Source: Phycisphaeraceae bacterium
GTDB lineage: Bacteria > Planctomycetota > Phycisphaerae > Phycisphaerales > UBA1924
Length of the DNA stretch: 64,000 bases
Assembly (NCBI GenBank): GCA_020639195.1
Contig: JACKHB010000002.1
Span: forward strand, 496,001-560,000
Direction: 5' to 3'
The translations under genes and the position numbers were made by a program. Position 1 is the stretch's first letter; every line of letters begins with the position of its first letter. Below are positions 43,217 to 51,429 of the stretch, piece by piece. The notes under the pieces were generated by a model. That model was not told the origin of the DNA. It saw nothing but the letters and a program-made list of their open reading frames with translations, and did not search any database.

Positions 43217-44016
43217 CGGAACGTCGTCCCCGCGCCCTCAAGGGCGCGTGTGATGGGCGCACCCGGGCGGGCGTCGCCGATGACGACGGTTGCCACGCCG
43301 GCTTCGAGGGCTTCGATGGCGCCCAGCACCTTCTTCTTCATCCGCCCCTGCGCCAGGTCCTGCGCAAGCTTGATCTCTGTCCGGGCGATGCGGGTGATCA
43401 GCGAGGACTCATCGGGGAACAACCGCAGCAGGCCGGGAACGTTGGAGAGCAGCAGCAGGCGGTCCGCGCCAAGGGCCGCGGCGGTCTGCGCGGCGGCCCG
43501 ATCGGCATCGACGTTGATCGGCTCATGATTCGTGCTGATCGCGGGCGGGCAGAGCACCGGGGTGAGCCCGGAATCGAGCAGCGCTGTCAGCAGCGGCGAA
43601 TTGACGGTGTCGATGGTGCCGGTGAAATCGTCGCGGATAAGTACGGTTCGGCCATCCTCGATCGCGCGAATGGTGTCCTTGCGCGTGCCCTCCCAGATGC
43701 GGGCGTCCATGCCCGATAGGCCGATGGCGTTGACGCCGCGGGATTGCAGCGCCTCTACGACTCGTTGGTTGAATCCCCCGCGGCAGGCCATCTGCAGGAC
43801 CTCGAGCGTGGCGCGATCGGTTCGGCGGCTGGTGTGGCCCGAGGGCGAGGTGACGAATCGTGGTGCGAGGCCAACGCGCTGCGAGAGCGAGTTGGTCGTG
43901 TCTGAGGCGCCGTGGACGATGACCAGGCGCGTGCCGGCGCGGATGATGGAGGCGGCGTCGTCGCAGACCGCCTCGATGTTCACACCGGCGCTGCCACCAA
44001 TCTTGACGACGATCAC
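43213..44016 (-). CDS. lysZ: [LysW]-aminoadipate / [LysW]-glutamate kinase
   Basis: An amino acid kinase of 267 residues that phosphorylates the side-chain carboxylate of LysW-bound 2-aminoadipate (or glutamate). Motifs are IVVKIGGSAGVNIEAV, RLVIVHGASDTTN and LLLLSNVPGLLRLFPD, with the Lys-rich MKKKVLGAIEAL near the end. The overall plan is ArgB-like but the flanking lysW/lysX/lysY genes point to the carrier-linked version. The start is GTG at 44016, 10 bp after the lysY stop, and the stop overlaps lysK. Confidence 0.92.
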   Translation of the reverse strand: MIVVKIGGSAGVNIEAVCDDAASIIRAGTRLVIVHGASDTTNSLSQRVGLAPRFVTSPSGHTSRRTDRATLEVLQMACRGGFNQRVVEALQSRGVNAIGLSGMDARIWEGTRKDTIRAIEDGRTVLIRDDFTGTIDTVNSPLLTALLDSGLTPVLCPPAISTNHEPINVDADRAAAQTAAALGADRLLLLSNVPGLLRLFPDESSLITRIARTEIKLAQDLAQGRMKKKVLGAIEALEAGVATVVIGDARPGAPITRALEGAGTTFR

Positions 44017-44026
44017 GCGTGGCTCC

Positions 44027-45055
44027 CTAGATCGGGTGCAGGCCCGGGAAGGCGAGCCCGGCGGTCTCTTCGAAGCCGCACATCAGGTTCATGCACTGCA
44101 CGGCCGACCCGGCAGCGCCCTTCATGAGGTTGTCGATGGCCGAGACGACGACGATCCGGTCGGAGTCGGGATCTCGCTCGAACCCCACATCGGCATAGTT
44201 GGAACCGGCGAGAATCTTCGGTTCCGGCAGTCGGTATGGGCCGGAGCGGTCCTTGACGATCCGGACGAAGGGCTCACCGCCGTAGCGGGCGCGGTAGAGC
44301 GACCAGAGTTCCCTGTCGTCGAGCGGACGCGTCGGAAAAACGTGAGCGGTGCACACCACGCCGCGGACCATCTCGATCGCGGTGATCGAAAGGTGCAGGT
44401 CGAATGCGCCCAGTTCCTGGCGGATCTCGCCCTGATGGCGGTGGCCGGTTGGGGCGTACGAGCGGACCGCGCCCGCACGCTCGGGATGGTGGCTGCCGGG
44501 GTTGGGACTGTTGCCGCCCTCGGATGACCCGACCTTGAGGTCGCACACGACCGAGCGGATGAGTCCCGCCGCGGCGAGTGGGAGCAGGGCGAGATTGACG
44601 GCCGTGGCGTTGCAGCCGACGCCGCTGGCCAGCCGCGTGCCGCGAAGACGATCGCGGTGGATCTCGGGCAGGCCGTAGACGAATCGGTCGAGCCAAGCGG
44701 GCGCGGGGTGGGGCTGTCCGTACCACCGCTCGTACGCGGCGGCGTCACCAAGGCGAAAGTCCGAAGAGAGATCGATGACGTGGCGGGCCATCGAGACGTA
44801 TCGATCAATGTCCTTCGCGGCGTGGCCGTGCGGCAGGCAGAGGAACAGCACGTCGCAGGGCTCGAGTTGGGAAGGATCGGCGTACTGGAGCCTGGTCCGG
44901 GATCGGAGATTTGGATGCGACGCGCAGACGAACTCTCCCGGGCGCGAATGCGAGAGGGCCTGGGCGATCTCGACCCGCGGGTGATCAAGCAAGAGGCGCA
45001 GGACTTCGCCGCCGGTGTAGCCCGAAGCGCCGACGATGGACGCGCGAGTGGTCAT
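44027..45055 (-). CDS. lysY: [LysW]-L-2-aminoadipate 6-phosphate reductase
   Basis: An ArgC-like NADPH-dependent reductase of 342 residues that turns the LysW-bound acyl phosphate into a semialdehyde. The Rossmann start is SIVGASGYTGGEVLRLLLDH, the catalytic Cys lies in ASGVGCNATAVNLALLPLA, and VGSSEGGNSPNPGSHHPERA and AFDLHLSITAIEMVRGVVCT are conserved substrate-side segments. GSSEGG matches the LysY/ArgC-type pattern used with LysW carriers. ATG 45055 overlaps the lysX stop by four bases; the longer frame is antisense-like. Confidence 0.93.
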   Translation of the reverse strand: MTTRASIVGASGYTGGEVLRLLLDHPRVEIAQALSHSRPGEFVCASHPNLRSRTRLQYADPSQLEPCDVLFLCLPHGHAAKDIDRYVSMARHVIDLSSDFRLGDAAAYERWYGQPHPAPAWLDRFVYGLPEIHRDRLRGTRLASGVGCNATAVNLALLPLAAAGLIRSVVCDLKVGSSEGGNSPNPGSHHPERAGAVRSYAPTGHRHQGEIRQELGAFDLHLSITAIEMVRGVVCTAHVFPTRPLDDRELWSLYRARYGGEPFVRIVKDRSGPYRLPEPKILAGSNYADVGFERDPDSDRIVVVSAIDNLMKGAAGSAVQCMNLMCGFEETAGLAFPGLHPI

Positions 45056-45972
45056 GACGCCCCCAGCGGCACGGGCGTGAGCGCCGCCGATGGCGATGAC
45101 CCGGGATGAATCGCAGGGCCCGCGTGGCGACTGGCGACATCGAGCGTGTAGCCGACGATTCGGCCGGGGATGTCCACCCCTGTGGGCTCGATGCTGTTGC
45201 GAAACTCCATCGTGTGGTTGACTTCGCCGACCAGCGGGCCCCGCCGGGGGCATTCGAGCAGGTCGATCGCCAGCACACCGCCCCCCACCGCTCTCGCGGC
45301 GCCCCGGCAGATCGCGGCGATCTCGGGCGTGATGTCGAGGCGCGCCGCCCGCCCGCCACGAGCCGTATTGGTGATCCAGTGCTCGCTGGAGCGGACGATG
45401 CCGCAGAGGACCTCTTCGCCGGCAACAAAGACTCGCAGATCGCGCTGGGGCTTCTCGACGTACTCCTGGATGTAGAACACGCCGTGGTGTGGACCGCCGA
45501 GGGTGCACTTGTGCTCCAAGAGGGCTTCCGCGGCGTCTCGGTCGTTGATGCGAGCCAGGAGCCGGCCCCACGAGCCGACCGTGGGCTTGAGCACGACGGG
45601 ATAACCCATCGACTCGATGGCCCGCAGTGCGGATTCGGGCTCGACGGCGACGATCGTTCGGGGAGTGGGCACACCCTCGCGCACGAGCGCGAGCGAAGTC
45701 GTGAGCTTGTCGCCGCAGACCTCGATGACCCGTGCCGGATTCACGCACGGCACGCCGTAGGACTCGATCATCCGTACAACGGTGAGCGCCTGCGTCTGGC
45801 TGATGCAGCGATCCAGAACGGCATCGAATCGGCGCCAGACCGCGCCATCGTGCGCATCAAACGACGAGCTGCGCACGTCGATCAGTTCGTGGTCGATAGC
45901 TCGGGCCTGGAGCGCCTCGATCAGGAGGCGTTCCTCGACGCGGACGCGAGAGTACAGCAGGCCGATGCGCAT
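45052..45972 (-). CDS. lysX: LysW-2-aminoadipate ligase (RimK/ATP-grasp family)
   Basis: An ATP-grasp ligase of 306 residues that couples the alpha-amino group of 2-aminoadipate (or glutamate) to the C-terminal Glu of LysW. Sequence landmarks are MRIGLLYSRVRVEERLLIEA, EVCGDKLTTSLALVREGVPT, VVLKPTVGSWGRLLARINDR and the magnesium-binding GEVNHTMEFRNSI. The choice between lysine and ornithine substrates in LysX/ArgX proteins depends on a few active-site residues that cannot be judged by eye here. It lies 28 bp after lysW. Confidence 0.93.
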   Translation of the reverse strand: MRIGLLYSRVRVEERLLIEALQARAIDHELIDVRSSSFDAHDGAVWRRFDAVLDRCISQTQALTVVRMIESYGVPCVNPARVIEVCGDKLTTSLALVREGVPTPRTIVAVEPESALRAIESMGYPVVLKPTVGSWGRLLARINDRDAAEALLEHKCTLGGPHHGVFYIQEYVEKPQRDLRVFVAGEEVLCGIVRSSEHWITNTARGGRAARLDITPEIAAICRGAARAVGGGVLAIDLLECPRRGPLVGEVNHTMEFRNSIEPTGVDIPGRIVGYTLDVASRHAGPAIHPGSSPSAALTPVPLGAS

Positions 45973-46000
45973 GTGCGTGCTCCGTGGGGCCGAGATCCGC

Positions 46001-46192
46001 TCACTCGCCCCAGTCTTCCTCGACCTCGGGCGCGAGCTCCAGGCGCAGCGGGCTGGCGCACGTCACCTCGAGTTCGGCGTTGCAGTCGGCGCACCTGAGG
46101 ATCTCGCCGTTGAGCGGCGGGCGCACGGGGCGCACCTCGCCGGCGCACTCCGGGCAGGCGGCGGACTCGATCACCGTGTTCGGGCTGGGCAT
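46001..46192 (-). CDS. lysW: LysW amino-group carrier protein
   Basis: A 63-residue acidic carrier with a zinc-finger-like N-terminal half (CPEC ... CADC) and the invariant C-terminal EDWGE motif, whose final Glu gamma-carboxylate is the attachment site for 2-aminoadipate. This protein defines the LysW-dependent lysine (or ornithine) pathway known from Thermus and Sulfolobus. It heads the five-gene minus-strand operon lysW-lysX-lysY-lysZ-lysK. AAAGGAG precedes its ATG. A terminator-like hairpin lies 42 bp upstream and separates it from the preceding minus-strand gene. Confidence 0.95.
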   Translation of the reverse strand: MPSPNTVIESAACPECAGEVRPVRPPLNGEILRCADCNAELEVTCASPLRLELAPEVEEDWGE

Positions 46193-46233
46193 CGTCTTCT
46201 CCTTTGCAGGTCAACCAGGCAACGAAGCAAAGA

Positions 46234-46257
46234 CCCGCCGGGAACAATCCCGGCGGG
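46234..46257 (-). terminator. Terminator-like hairpin upstream of lysW
   Basis: CCCGCCGGG at 46234-46242 and CCCGGCGGG at 46249-46257 form a perfect 9-bp stem with a 6-nt loop; on the minus strand it is followed by TCTTTGCTT. It would end transcription of the upstream 415-residue protein gene, or act as an attenuator in the lysW leader. The 46258-46451 gap beyond it shows only a weak 38-codon frame. Confidence 0.6.
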
Positions 46258-46451
46258 CCCGTGAGCGTCAGATTCAGAGCGGATGCTCTGCCGAAGTCAC
46301 GCGCGCGGCCGGGATCCCGGCGGGGCTTTGGCTTTCGGCAGTTTGCGGGCGCACGGCGCGACGAGACCGGCAGGGCCCGATGCGGCGTGCGAGTTGAGCC
46401 GGCTGGTGCTCATTGCGAGTGCGGCGAAGATACGCCCTCCAACTCAGACCG

Positions 46452-47699
46452 TCAAGCGGTATCGGCCGGCCGAGACGGCAGCTCGAACAACATGGACAAC
46501 TGCACGCCATAGAGCGGATAGTCCATCTGGCATCGGTAGCCGCGGAACGACCCTGGTCCGTGTCCGAGTCTCGCCAGCACGTGCTCGACGACCCTTCGAT
46601 AGTCGCCCACCGCCGAGCACTCGATCCGTGGCAGGCCGAGCCCCAGGTCCAGGGGGGCGAGGAACATGTCCACGCGGTCGTGCTGTCGCTGGGAGCGTGT
46701 CCACTCGGAGACGGGGCCCAGGCCGGCGGTCCTGTAGAACTCGAGAGTGGGCCGGCTGCCCGGCCAGACCTCCGCGTGAAGCAGGACATCGAACACGAGG
46801 TTCTTGTAGGGATGGGTGACCAGCCCGGTCTCCATCGCGAATGTCGTGTCCTGACTGGCGTAACGCTGTTCGGCGTCGCGCATCAGCTCGGCGATGTAGA
46901 ACGTCCGCCTGGACCGGATGCCCACCTCATGGTCGTCGAGCGCATACATCTGCCAGCCCTGGCTTGGATAGGGCACGAAGCGCGGCGGTGGATCCGAGCA
47001 GAATTCCTCGAGCAGCGCGGGCTGATCGAGTTGGGAGACGGGCACGCCATCGAGCGTCATGGGAACCGGGTGCTGGGCGTCGGAGGGCAGCGAGGACCGG
47101 TGCCCCTGCGTGAAGCACCATGGATCTTCGCGCAGCCGGCGCCAGCCCACGAAGCCGCGCACCGCCGAGAGATGCACCGAGTCTGGCGTTGAGCCCGGCA
47201 GGAGGATCATGCACCCCACCATCGTGTCGGCGTAGTACCCGGCGAGGTTGCTCATCGCGCTAAACGCGGCTCGGCAGTTGTCTCGAGCCTGCGACGCACG
47301 CACCTCGGGGAGGTACGCGCCGAGCATGACCCGGAGCGTCTCGCGCGTCACACCCTCGGCCTCGAGCAGTCGCTCGAGCTCCTCGATCCGCGCCTCGCAC
47401 GCGCGGAGCAGGGCGTCGTTTCCCCCCGAATCCCTCGCGGCGGCGACCACCCGGCGCAGGCCATCCGGGCCGGGAAGGTGATAGAGCGTGGCGGACACGC
47501 TGTCGGTTTCGATCGCTCGATTCAGTCGCGAGCGAAGCGTCGGGTGAATCCCAATGCTTCGTCCGCGCGCAGATCTCCCTATACCGGACATAAGAGTGCG
47601 AAAATCACGCCTGAGGTCCACGCCGATCCTCGACGCCGCGGCGTAAAACGCTGGTCTGGGACGAGGACCCGTCGGACTCGTTTGGGGAATCGCAGTCAT
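46452..47699 (-). CDS. Large protein of unknown function
   Basis: From ATG 47699 the 415-residue product begins MTAIPQTSPTGPRPRPAFYA and carries a basic N-terminal region with SIGIHPTLRSRLNRAIETDS. An Arg/Glu/Leu helical segment near residues 85-115 (LLRACEARIEELERLLEAEG) looks coiled-coil. The C-terminal 280 residues are folded and mixed, with several Trp/Tyr-rich stretches such as FVPYPSQGWQMYALDDHEVG and FRGYRCQMDYPLYGVQLSML. Regular codon use and clear secondary-structure periodicity indicate a real gene; no catalytic or DNA-binding motif is certain. No signal peptide is seen, so it should be cytoplasmic. It is divergent from the dockerin-protein gene. Confidence 0.7.
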   Translation of the reverse strand: MTAIPQTSPTGPRPRPAFYAAASRIGVDLRRDFRTLMSGIGRSARGRSIGIHPTLRSRLNRAIETDSVSATLYHLPGPDGLRRVVAAARDSGGNDALLRACEARIEELERLLEAEGVTRETLRVMLGAYLPEVRASQARDNCRAAFSAMSNLAGYYADTMVGCMILLPGSTPDSVHLSAVRGFVGWRRLREDPWCFTQGHRSSLPSDAQHPVPMTLDGVPVSQLDQPALLEEFCSDPPPRFVPYPSQGWQMYALDDHEVGIRSRRTFYIAELMRDAEQRYASQDTTFAMETGLVTHPYKNLVFDVLLHAEVWPGSRPTLEFYRTAGLGPVSEWTRSQRQHDRVDMFLAPLDLGLGLPRIECSAVGDYRRVVEHVLARLGHGPGSFRGYRCQMDYPLYGVQLSMLFELPSRPADTA

Positions 47700-47763
47700 A
47701 GTGGACAAGTATACCCGATTCTCAACCTGACAATTGTTGCCTAGAACATTTCTGAGAAAAGTC

Positions 47764-47791
47764 TTGACCATGTCTCCGCCCCGGTTAGATT
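47764..47791 (+). promoter_or_regulatory. Candidate sigma-70-type promoter for the dockerin-bearing protein
   Basis: TTGACC at 47764-47769 and TAGATT at 47786-47791 with a 16-bp spacer, preceded by GAAAAGTC. The layout and upstream A-rich stretch closely match the promoter at 15388, also before a secreted surface-protein gene. The leader would be about 138 nt. Confidence 0.5.
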
Positions 47792-47935
47792 GCAGGCAAG
47801 CCCCGCCGGTGCGGGTGAGTGTCGGTGGCGCCGTCTGCCCTGAACAGGTTGGCGACGCCATCGATCGAGAGAGTCGCGCCCGACGTGCGGGCGCGGCCGG
47901 CCGGGGTTCCGGGCCAGCAGACAAAGGAGCGGACG

Positions 47936-49444
47936 ATGCAAAGGCGCCCGAAGTTCTCGTTCGTGGCGAGAGCCACGGTCATCGCGATCGGTGTGCTGGG
48001 CACGCCGGGTCACGCGGATCCGGTTCAGGTCGCCAAGCTCCAGCAGCCGGGGGTTGCCGGAGGTGATCGGGTTGGGTACTCGGTCTCGATCCAAGGGAAC
48101 CTCGCCGCGGTAGGCGCGACCAACATCGACGACGACAACAACACGGGTGCCGTCCACCTCTTCGTGCGCGAGAACGACGAGCCGTGGATGTACTACAAGA
48201 CGCTCGAGGTGGATCCGGGTGGAGACCTGGGCTGCTCGGTCCATCTCAACGGAGACCTGCTGATTGTCGGCGCGTGCAGCGACGACGAGGTGGCCGGCGA
48301 CGCGGGGGCCGCGTACATCTTCCAGCGCGATGCCGGAGGCGCCGACAACTGGGGCCAGGTCGCGAAGCTCACGGCGCCGGACGGGGCGTCGGGCGACAAC
48401 TTCGGCTGGGCCGTCGCGATCTCCGGGGTTCGCGCGTACGTCGGCGCGGACATGGACGCCGACTTTGGAACCGCCTCGGGCGCGGTGTATGTATACGAGT
48501 TCTTCGATCCGAGCTGGGACTATCTGGCCAAGATGACTGCGCCGGATGCGAGCTTCTTCGGGAGCTTTGGGTTCTCCCTGGGCGTCACCGACGACATGCT
48601 CGCCGTCGGGGCTCGCTATGCGGGCGGGTCGCTGGCCGGCAAGGTGTACCTGTACTCTCTCCCGACGCTCTCGATCGTGAAACAGATCGACAGTCCCGCG
48701 CAGACCGGCGATCTCGGCGAATTCGGCCATAGCGCCGCGATCGACGGGAGTGTGCTCGCCGTGGGGGCGTACGTGCAGGACGGGATCTTCAACGATGAGG
48801 GCGTCGCGTACATCTTCGAACGTGATGCGGGCGGGACCGACAGCTGGGGACTGGTCAAGACGCTCCACGCAGAGGCCGAGGGCGAGCACCACCAGTTCGG
48901 CTGGTTCGGCAAGTCCGTTGATGTGGACGGAGACACCGTGATCGTCGGGGGCATGCTCGACGACGCCAACTCCACCGGCGATGGGCCCGGCACCGTGCAC
49001 GTATTCGCTCGCGACGAGGGCGGGACCGACAACTGGGGTCGGTCGTGGATCCTGACTTCCGACGACGGCTCGGCCGGCGATTTCCTCGGCAGCAGCGCCG
49101 CGATCGACGGCATCCAGGTGATCGGGGGCGCCTGGCGGCACGCGCTGCCCGAGTTCGAGGCGGGCGCGGCCTACGTGTTCGAACTCGAGACGCCGGTCGA
49201 GCCGTGCGAGGCGGATCTCACCGGCTCGTCCGATCCCAATGATCCCGAGTACGGCGTGCCCAACGGCGTGACCGACGGGGACGACTTCTTCTACTTCCTC
49301 GATCAGTTCGCGGCCGGGAATCTGGACGTCGCCGACCTGACGGGGAGCGGCGATCCGAACGATCCCGAGTACGGCGTGCCCGATGGCACGCTCGATGGCG
49401 ACGATTTCTTCTTCTATCTCGATCTCTTCGTCGGTTGCGCCTGA
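47936..49444 (+). CDS. Secreted FG-GAP-like repeat protein with tandem GC-type dockerin-like C-terminus
   Basis: A 502-residue secreted protein (signal peptide to about GTPGHADP). The body consists of beta-propeller-type repeats with the recurring pattern FGWAVAISGVRAYVGADMDA and AYIFERDAGGTDSWG, resembling FG-GAP/integrin-alpha propeller repeats. The C-terminus carries two near-identical units starting with DLTGSSDPNDPEYGVPNG and DLTGSGDPNDPEYGVPDG, each followed by TDGDDFFYFLDQF or LDGDDFFFYLDLF. They are related to planctomycete GC-type dockerin-like anchors, and the chain ends in VGCA. ATG 47936 has AAAGGAG upstream. A promoter at 47764 and a terminator at 49464 bound the unit. The role is probably cell-surface attachment or scaffolding. 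Confidence 0.9.
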   Translation: MQRRPKFSFVARATVIAIGVLGTPGHADPVQVAKLQQPGVAGGDRVGYSVSIQGNLAAVGATNIDDDNNTGAVHLFVRENDEPWMYYKTLEVDPGGDLGCSVHLNGDLLIVGACSDDEVAGDAGAAYIFQRDAGGADNWGQVAKLTAPDGASGDNFGWAVAISGVRAYVGADMDADFGTASGAVYVYEFFDPSWDYLAKMTAPDASFFGSFGFSLGVTDDMLAVGARYAGGSLAGKVYLYSLPTLSIVKQIDSPAQTGDLGEFGHSAAIDGSVLAVGAYVQDGIFNDEGVAYIFERDAGGTDSWGLVKTLHAEAEGEHHQFGWFGKSVDVDGDTVIVGGMLDDANSTGDGPGTVHVFARDEGGTDNWGRSWILTSDDGSAGDFLGSSAAIDGIQVIGGAWRHALPEFEAGAAYVFELETPVEPCEADLTGSSDPNDPEYGVPNGVTDGDDFFYFLDQFAAGNLDVADLTGSGDPNDPEYGVPDGTLDGDDFFFYLDLFVGCA

Positions 49445-49463
49445 CCGCCCTTTCTCGCTCCGC

Positions 49464-49505
49464 GAGCGACCCCGCCTGTCGAATTCGGGCGGGGTCGCTC
49501 CGTTT
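49464..49505 (+). terminator. Rho-independent terminator
   Basis: GAGCGACCCCGCC (49464-49476) pairs perfectly with GGCGGGGTCGCTC (49488-49500), an 11-nt loop lies between, and CGTTTTG follows. It ends the dockerin-protein transcript. The convergent nitroreductase gene ends at 49542. Confidence 0.8.
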
Positions 49506-49541
49506 TGAGATGGCCCCCCAACCCCGCACGCTCTCGCCTCG

Positions 49542-50216
49542 TCAGGGCGCTCGGAACGAGGAGATCACGATCATGATCTCGTCCAGCGGCTTGCGTTGGA
49601 TGTCCGGCACGACACAGTCGGGGGCCGGATGGCCGACGGGAATCAGAAGGAAGGGCCGCTCGTGCTCGGGGCGTTCGAGCACCTTCGACAGAAACCCCAT
49701 CGGACTGGGCGTGTGGGTCAGCGCGACGAGGCCCGCGTGGTGGATCGCCGCGAGGAGCAGCCCGCAGGCGAGGCCCACGCTCTCATTGACGTAGTACACC
49801 TGCGCCCCATCGTCGGTGCGTGCGAGCTTGAAGACCACGATGAGCCACGGCGCGATCTCCAGGAATTCCTTTTCTGGCCCGGTCTGGAGCGGCGCGAGGT
49901 CGGCGAGCCACTCGTCGTTGGCTCTTCGCTTGTAGAACTCTCGCTCCTCCGCCTCGGCGGCCACGCGGATTCGGCGTTTCAGGTCCGGATCGCTCACACA
50001 GACGAACCGCCAGGGCTGTTTGTTGGCGCCGCTGGGAGCAGTCCCCGCGGCGCGGACGACCCACTCGATCGTCTCGCGAGACACGGGCCGATCGCTGAAG
50101 AACCGAACCGAGCGTCGGCTCCGCATCGTCTCGAAGAAGCTTCGCGCCCCGTCCTCTGGAGAGCGGCCCGGGTAGAAAGGGTGGAGTGGCACGAACGGAT
50201 GCCGATTTTCGGCCAT
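49542..50216 (-). CDS. Nitroreductase family protein (iodotyrosine-deiodinase-like)
   Basis: A 224-residue FMN-dependent oxidoreductase. Family elements are FFETMRSRRSVRFFSDRPVS (FMN phosphate-binding Arg/Ser), AAGTAPSGANKQPWRFVCVS, YYVNESVGLACGLLLAAIHH and the late LIPVGHPAPDCVVPD. The N-terminal start and YPGRSPEDGA segment resemble the BluB/iodotyrosine deiodinase-like subgroup of nitroreductases. The substrate is unknown. A perfect GGCCGG-AAAA-CCGGCC palindrome lies 14-30 bp before its start (50231-50246). It is convergent with the dockerin-protein gene. Confidence 0.9.
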   Translation of the reverse strand: MAENRHPFVPLHPFYPGRSPEDGARSFFETMRSRRSVRFFSDRPVSRETIEWVVRAAGTAPSGANKQPWRFVCVSDPDLKRRIRVAAEAEEREFYKRRANDEWLADLAPLQTGPEKEFLEIAPWLIVVFKLARTDDGAQVYYVNESVGLACGLLLAAIHHAGLVALTHTPSPMGFLSKVLERPEHERPFLLIPVGHPAPDCVVPDIQRKPLDEIMIVISSFRAP

Positions 50217-50361
50217 TCCTTAGGCTCCAGGGCCGGAAAACCGGCCGCGTGTCACATACTCCGGACTCTGCGGTGTCCATCCCCGGTGGAACCGGAATGT
50301 TGCGGCATGGGCCGCGAGCCCCGATCCGGCGAACGGTACACATCGAATGTTGGAGTAGGAC

Positions 50362-51426
50362 ATGACACGTCGCATCGTCGGCCTCAGCCTTTGCTTGTTC
50401 CTCGTGACCCCGGCGATCGGCGTGGCGCCACAGCCCATCGACGAGATCCCGGCGGACCGGCTCGTCCAGCCACGCGAGATCAACGCCGCGTTGCTCTACT
50501 ATCGCGCATGGATGGTGGGAGACACGTTCTTCCGCGAGTTCGGCGAGCGCGAGGACGTGTACGGGGACGCAGGATGGCGCCCGCCGGAGGACGTCCGCAC
50601 GTTTCTGAGCGACAACGAGGACTCGATCGGGAGCATTCTTGAGGCCGCGGCGCAACCGCAGGCCGACTTCGGCATCGAGTACGACAAGGGATTCATGGCC
50701 TTGTTGCCTCACCTGGGCAAGCTCAGGATGACGGCTCGTGTTCTGGCGACGGACTCTCGCCGGCTGATCGCCTCGGGAGACGGCGATGGATCCGCGGAAC
50801 GGATCGCGGGGATCTACGGCATCGCCTCGCACAACCGCTCGGATCGCGTGCTGATCTCGACGCTGGTCTCGATGGCGGTCTCTTCGCTGGCGCATCAGGA
50901 GCTCGACGAGTTGCTGGCGTCGGAGCTGCTGACCGAGAATGGCAGGCAGGAGATTCTCGCGATGATGGACCGATTCGGCGAGGACGACCCGTTCGGTGCC
51001 GAGCTGGCGCTGCGCATGGAACAGCAGTTGATTCCAGCCTGGATTGCCCGGACCTATGCCGGCCCCACGGCGGGCCTTCAAATCATGAAGTCGGGCCTGC
51101 TCTCGATCGTGGATCAGCCCGCAACGGGACTGTCGAAGCTCGGCATCGCCGCGATGTCGGACGTAGCGATCGCGGCAGACCTCGAGGGGTACACGCGCTA
51201 CTTCGAAGACGTGCTCAAGAACTGGGGACGACCCGACGCCGATGAGTTGCTTCAGGCCTCGGCGCAGCTCGCCGAATCCGGACACTACGGAGTGTTCTCG
51301 CGGCTGCTGTGCCCGGCCCTCACCGGAGCGCATCGAAGCGACATGAAGGCCCGCGCGGCGTTGGAGGCGGCGCGGGATCGACTCGAGGCGGCGGACGTGG
51401 TCGAGCCGCCCGCGGAGAACCCGTGA
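50362..51426 (+). CDS. Exported protein of unknown function
   Basis: The 354-residue product has a signal peptide (RIVGLSLCLFLVTPAIGVAP, cleavage near residue 22). The mature chain is mainly alpha-helical (INAALLYYRAWMVGDTFFRE, LLPHLGKLRMTARVLATDSR, RVLISTLVSMAVSSLAHQEL), with few Cys and no recognised motif. The helical periodicity resembles HEAT/TPR-type domains without a clear repeat consensus. It is located 3 bp before the sigma factor gene and may be co-transcribed with it, which would make it part of an envelope-stress or surface-protein regulon. Function is unknown. Confidence 0.75.
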   Translation: MTRRIVGLSLCLFLVTPAIGVAPQPIDEIPADRLVQPREINAALLYYRAWMVGDTFFREFGEREDVYGDAGWRPPEDVRTFLSDNEDSIGSILEAAAQPQADFGIEYDKGFMALLPHLGKLRMTARVLATDSRRLIASGDGDGSAERIAGIYGIASHNRSDRVLISTLVSMAVSSLAHQELDELLASELLTENGRQEILAMMDRFGEDDPFGAELALRMEQQLIPAWIARTYAGPTAGLQIMKSGLLSIVDQPATGLSKLGIAAMSDVAIAADLEGYTRYFEDVLKNWGRPDADELLQASAQLAESGHYGVFSRLLCPALTGAHRSDMKARAALEAARDRLEAADVVEPPAENP

Positions 51427-51429
51427 CCC

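Noticed and set aside
46297..46413. 38-codon minus-strand ORF upstream of lysW
   Set aside because: It has no RBS, a Pro/Ala/Arg-rich composition and no conserved look; it is probably chance, although a leader peptide cannot be excluded.
50231..50246. GGCCGG-AAAA-CCGGCC palindrome as a terminator
   Set aside because: It lies 14-30 bp upstream of the nitroreductase start without a U-tract, so an operator or mere chance is more likely than termination.
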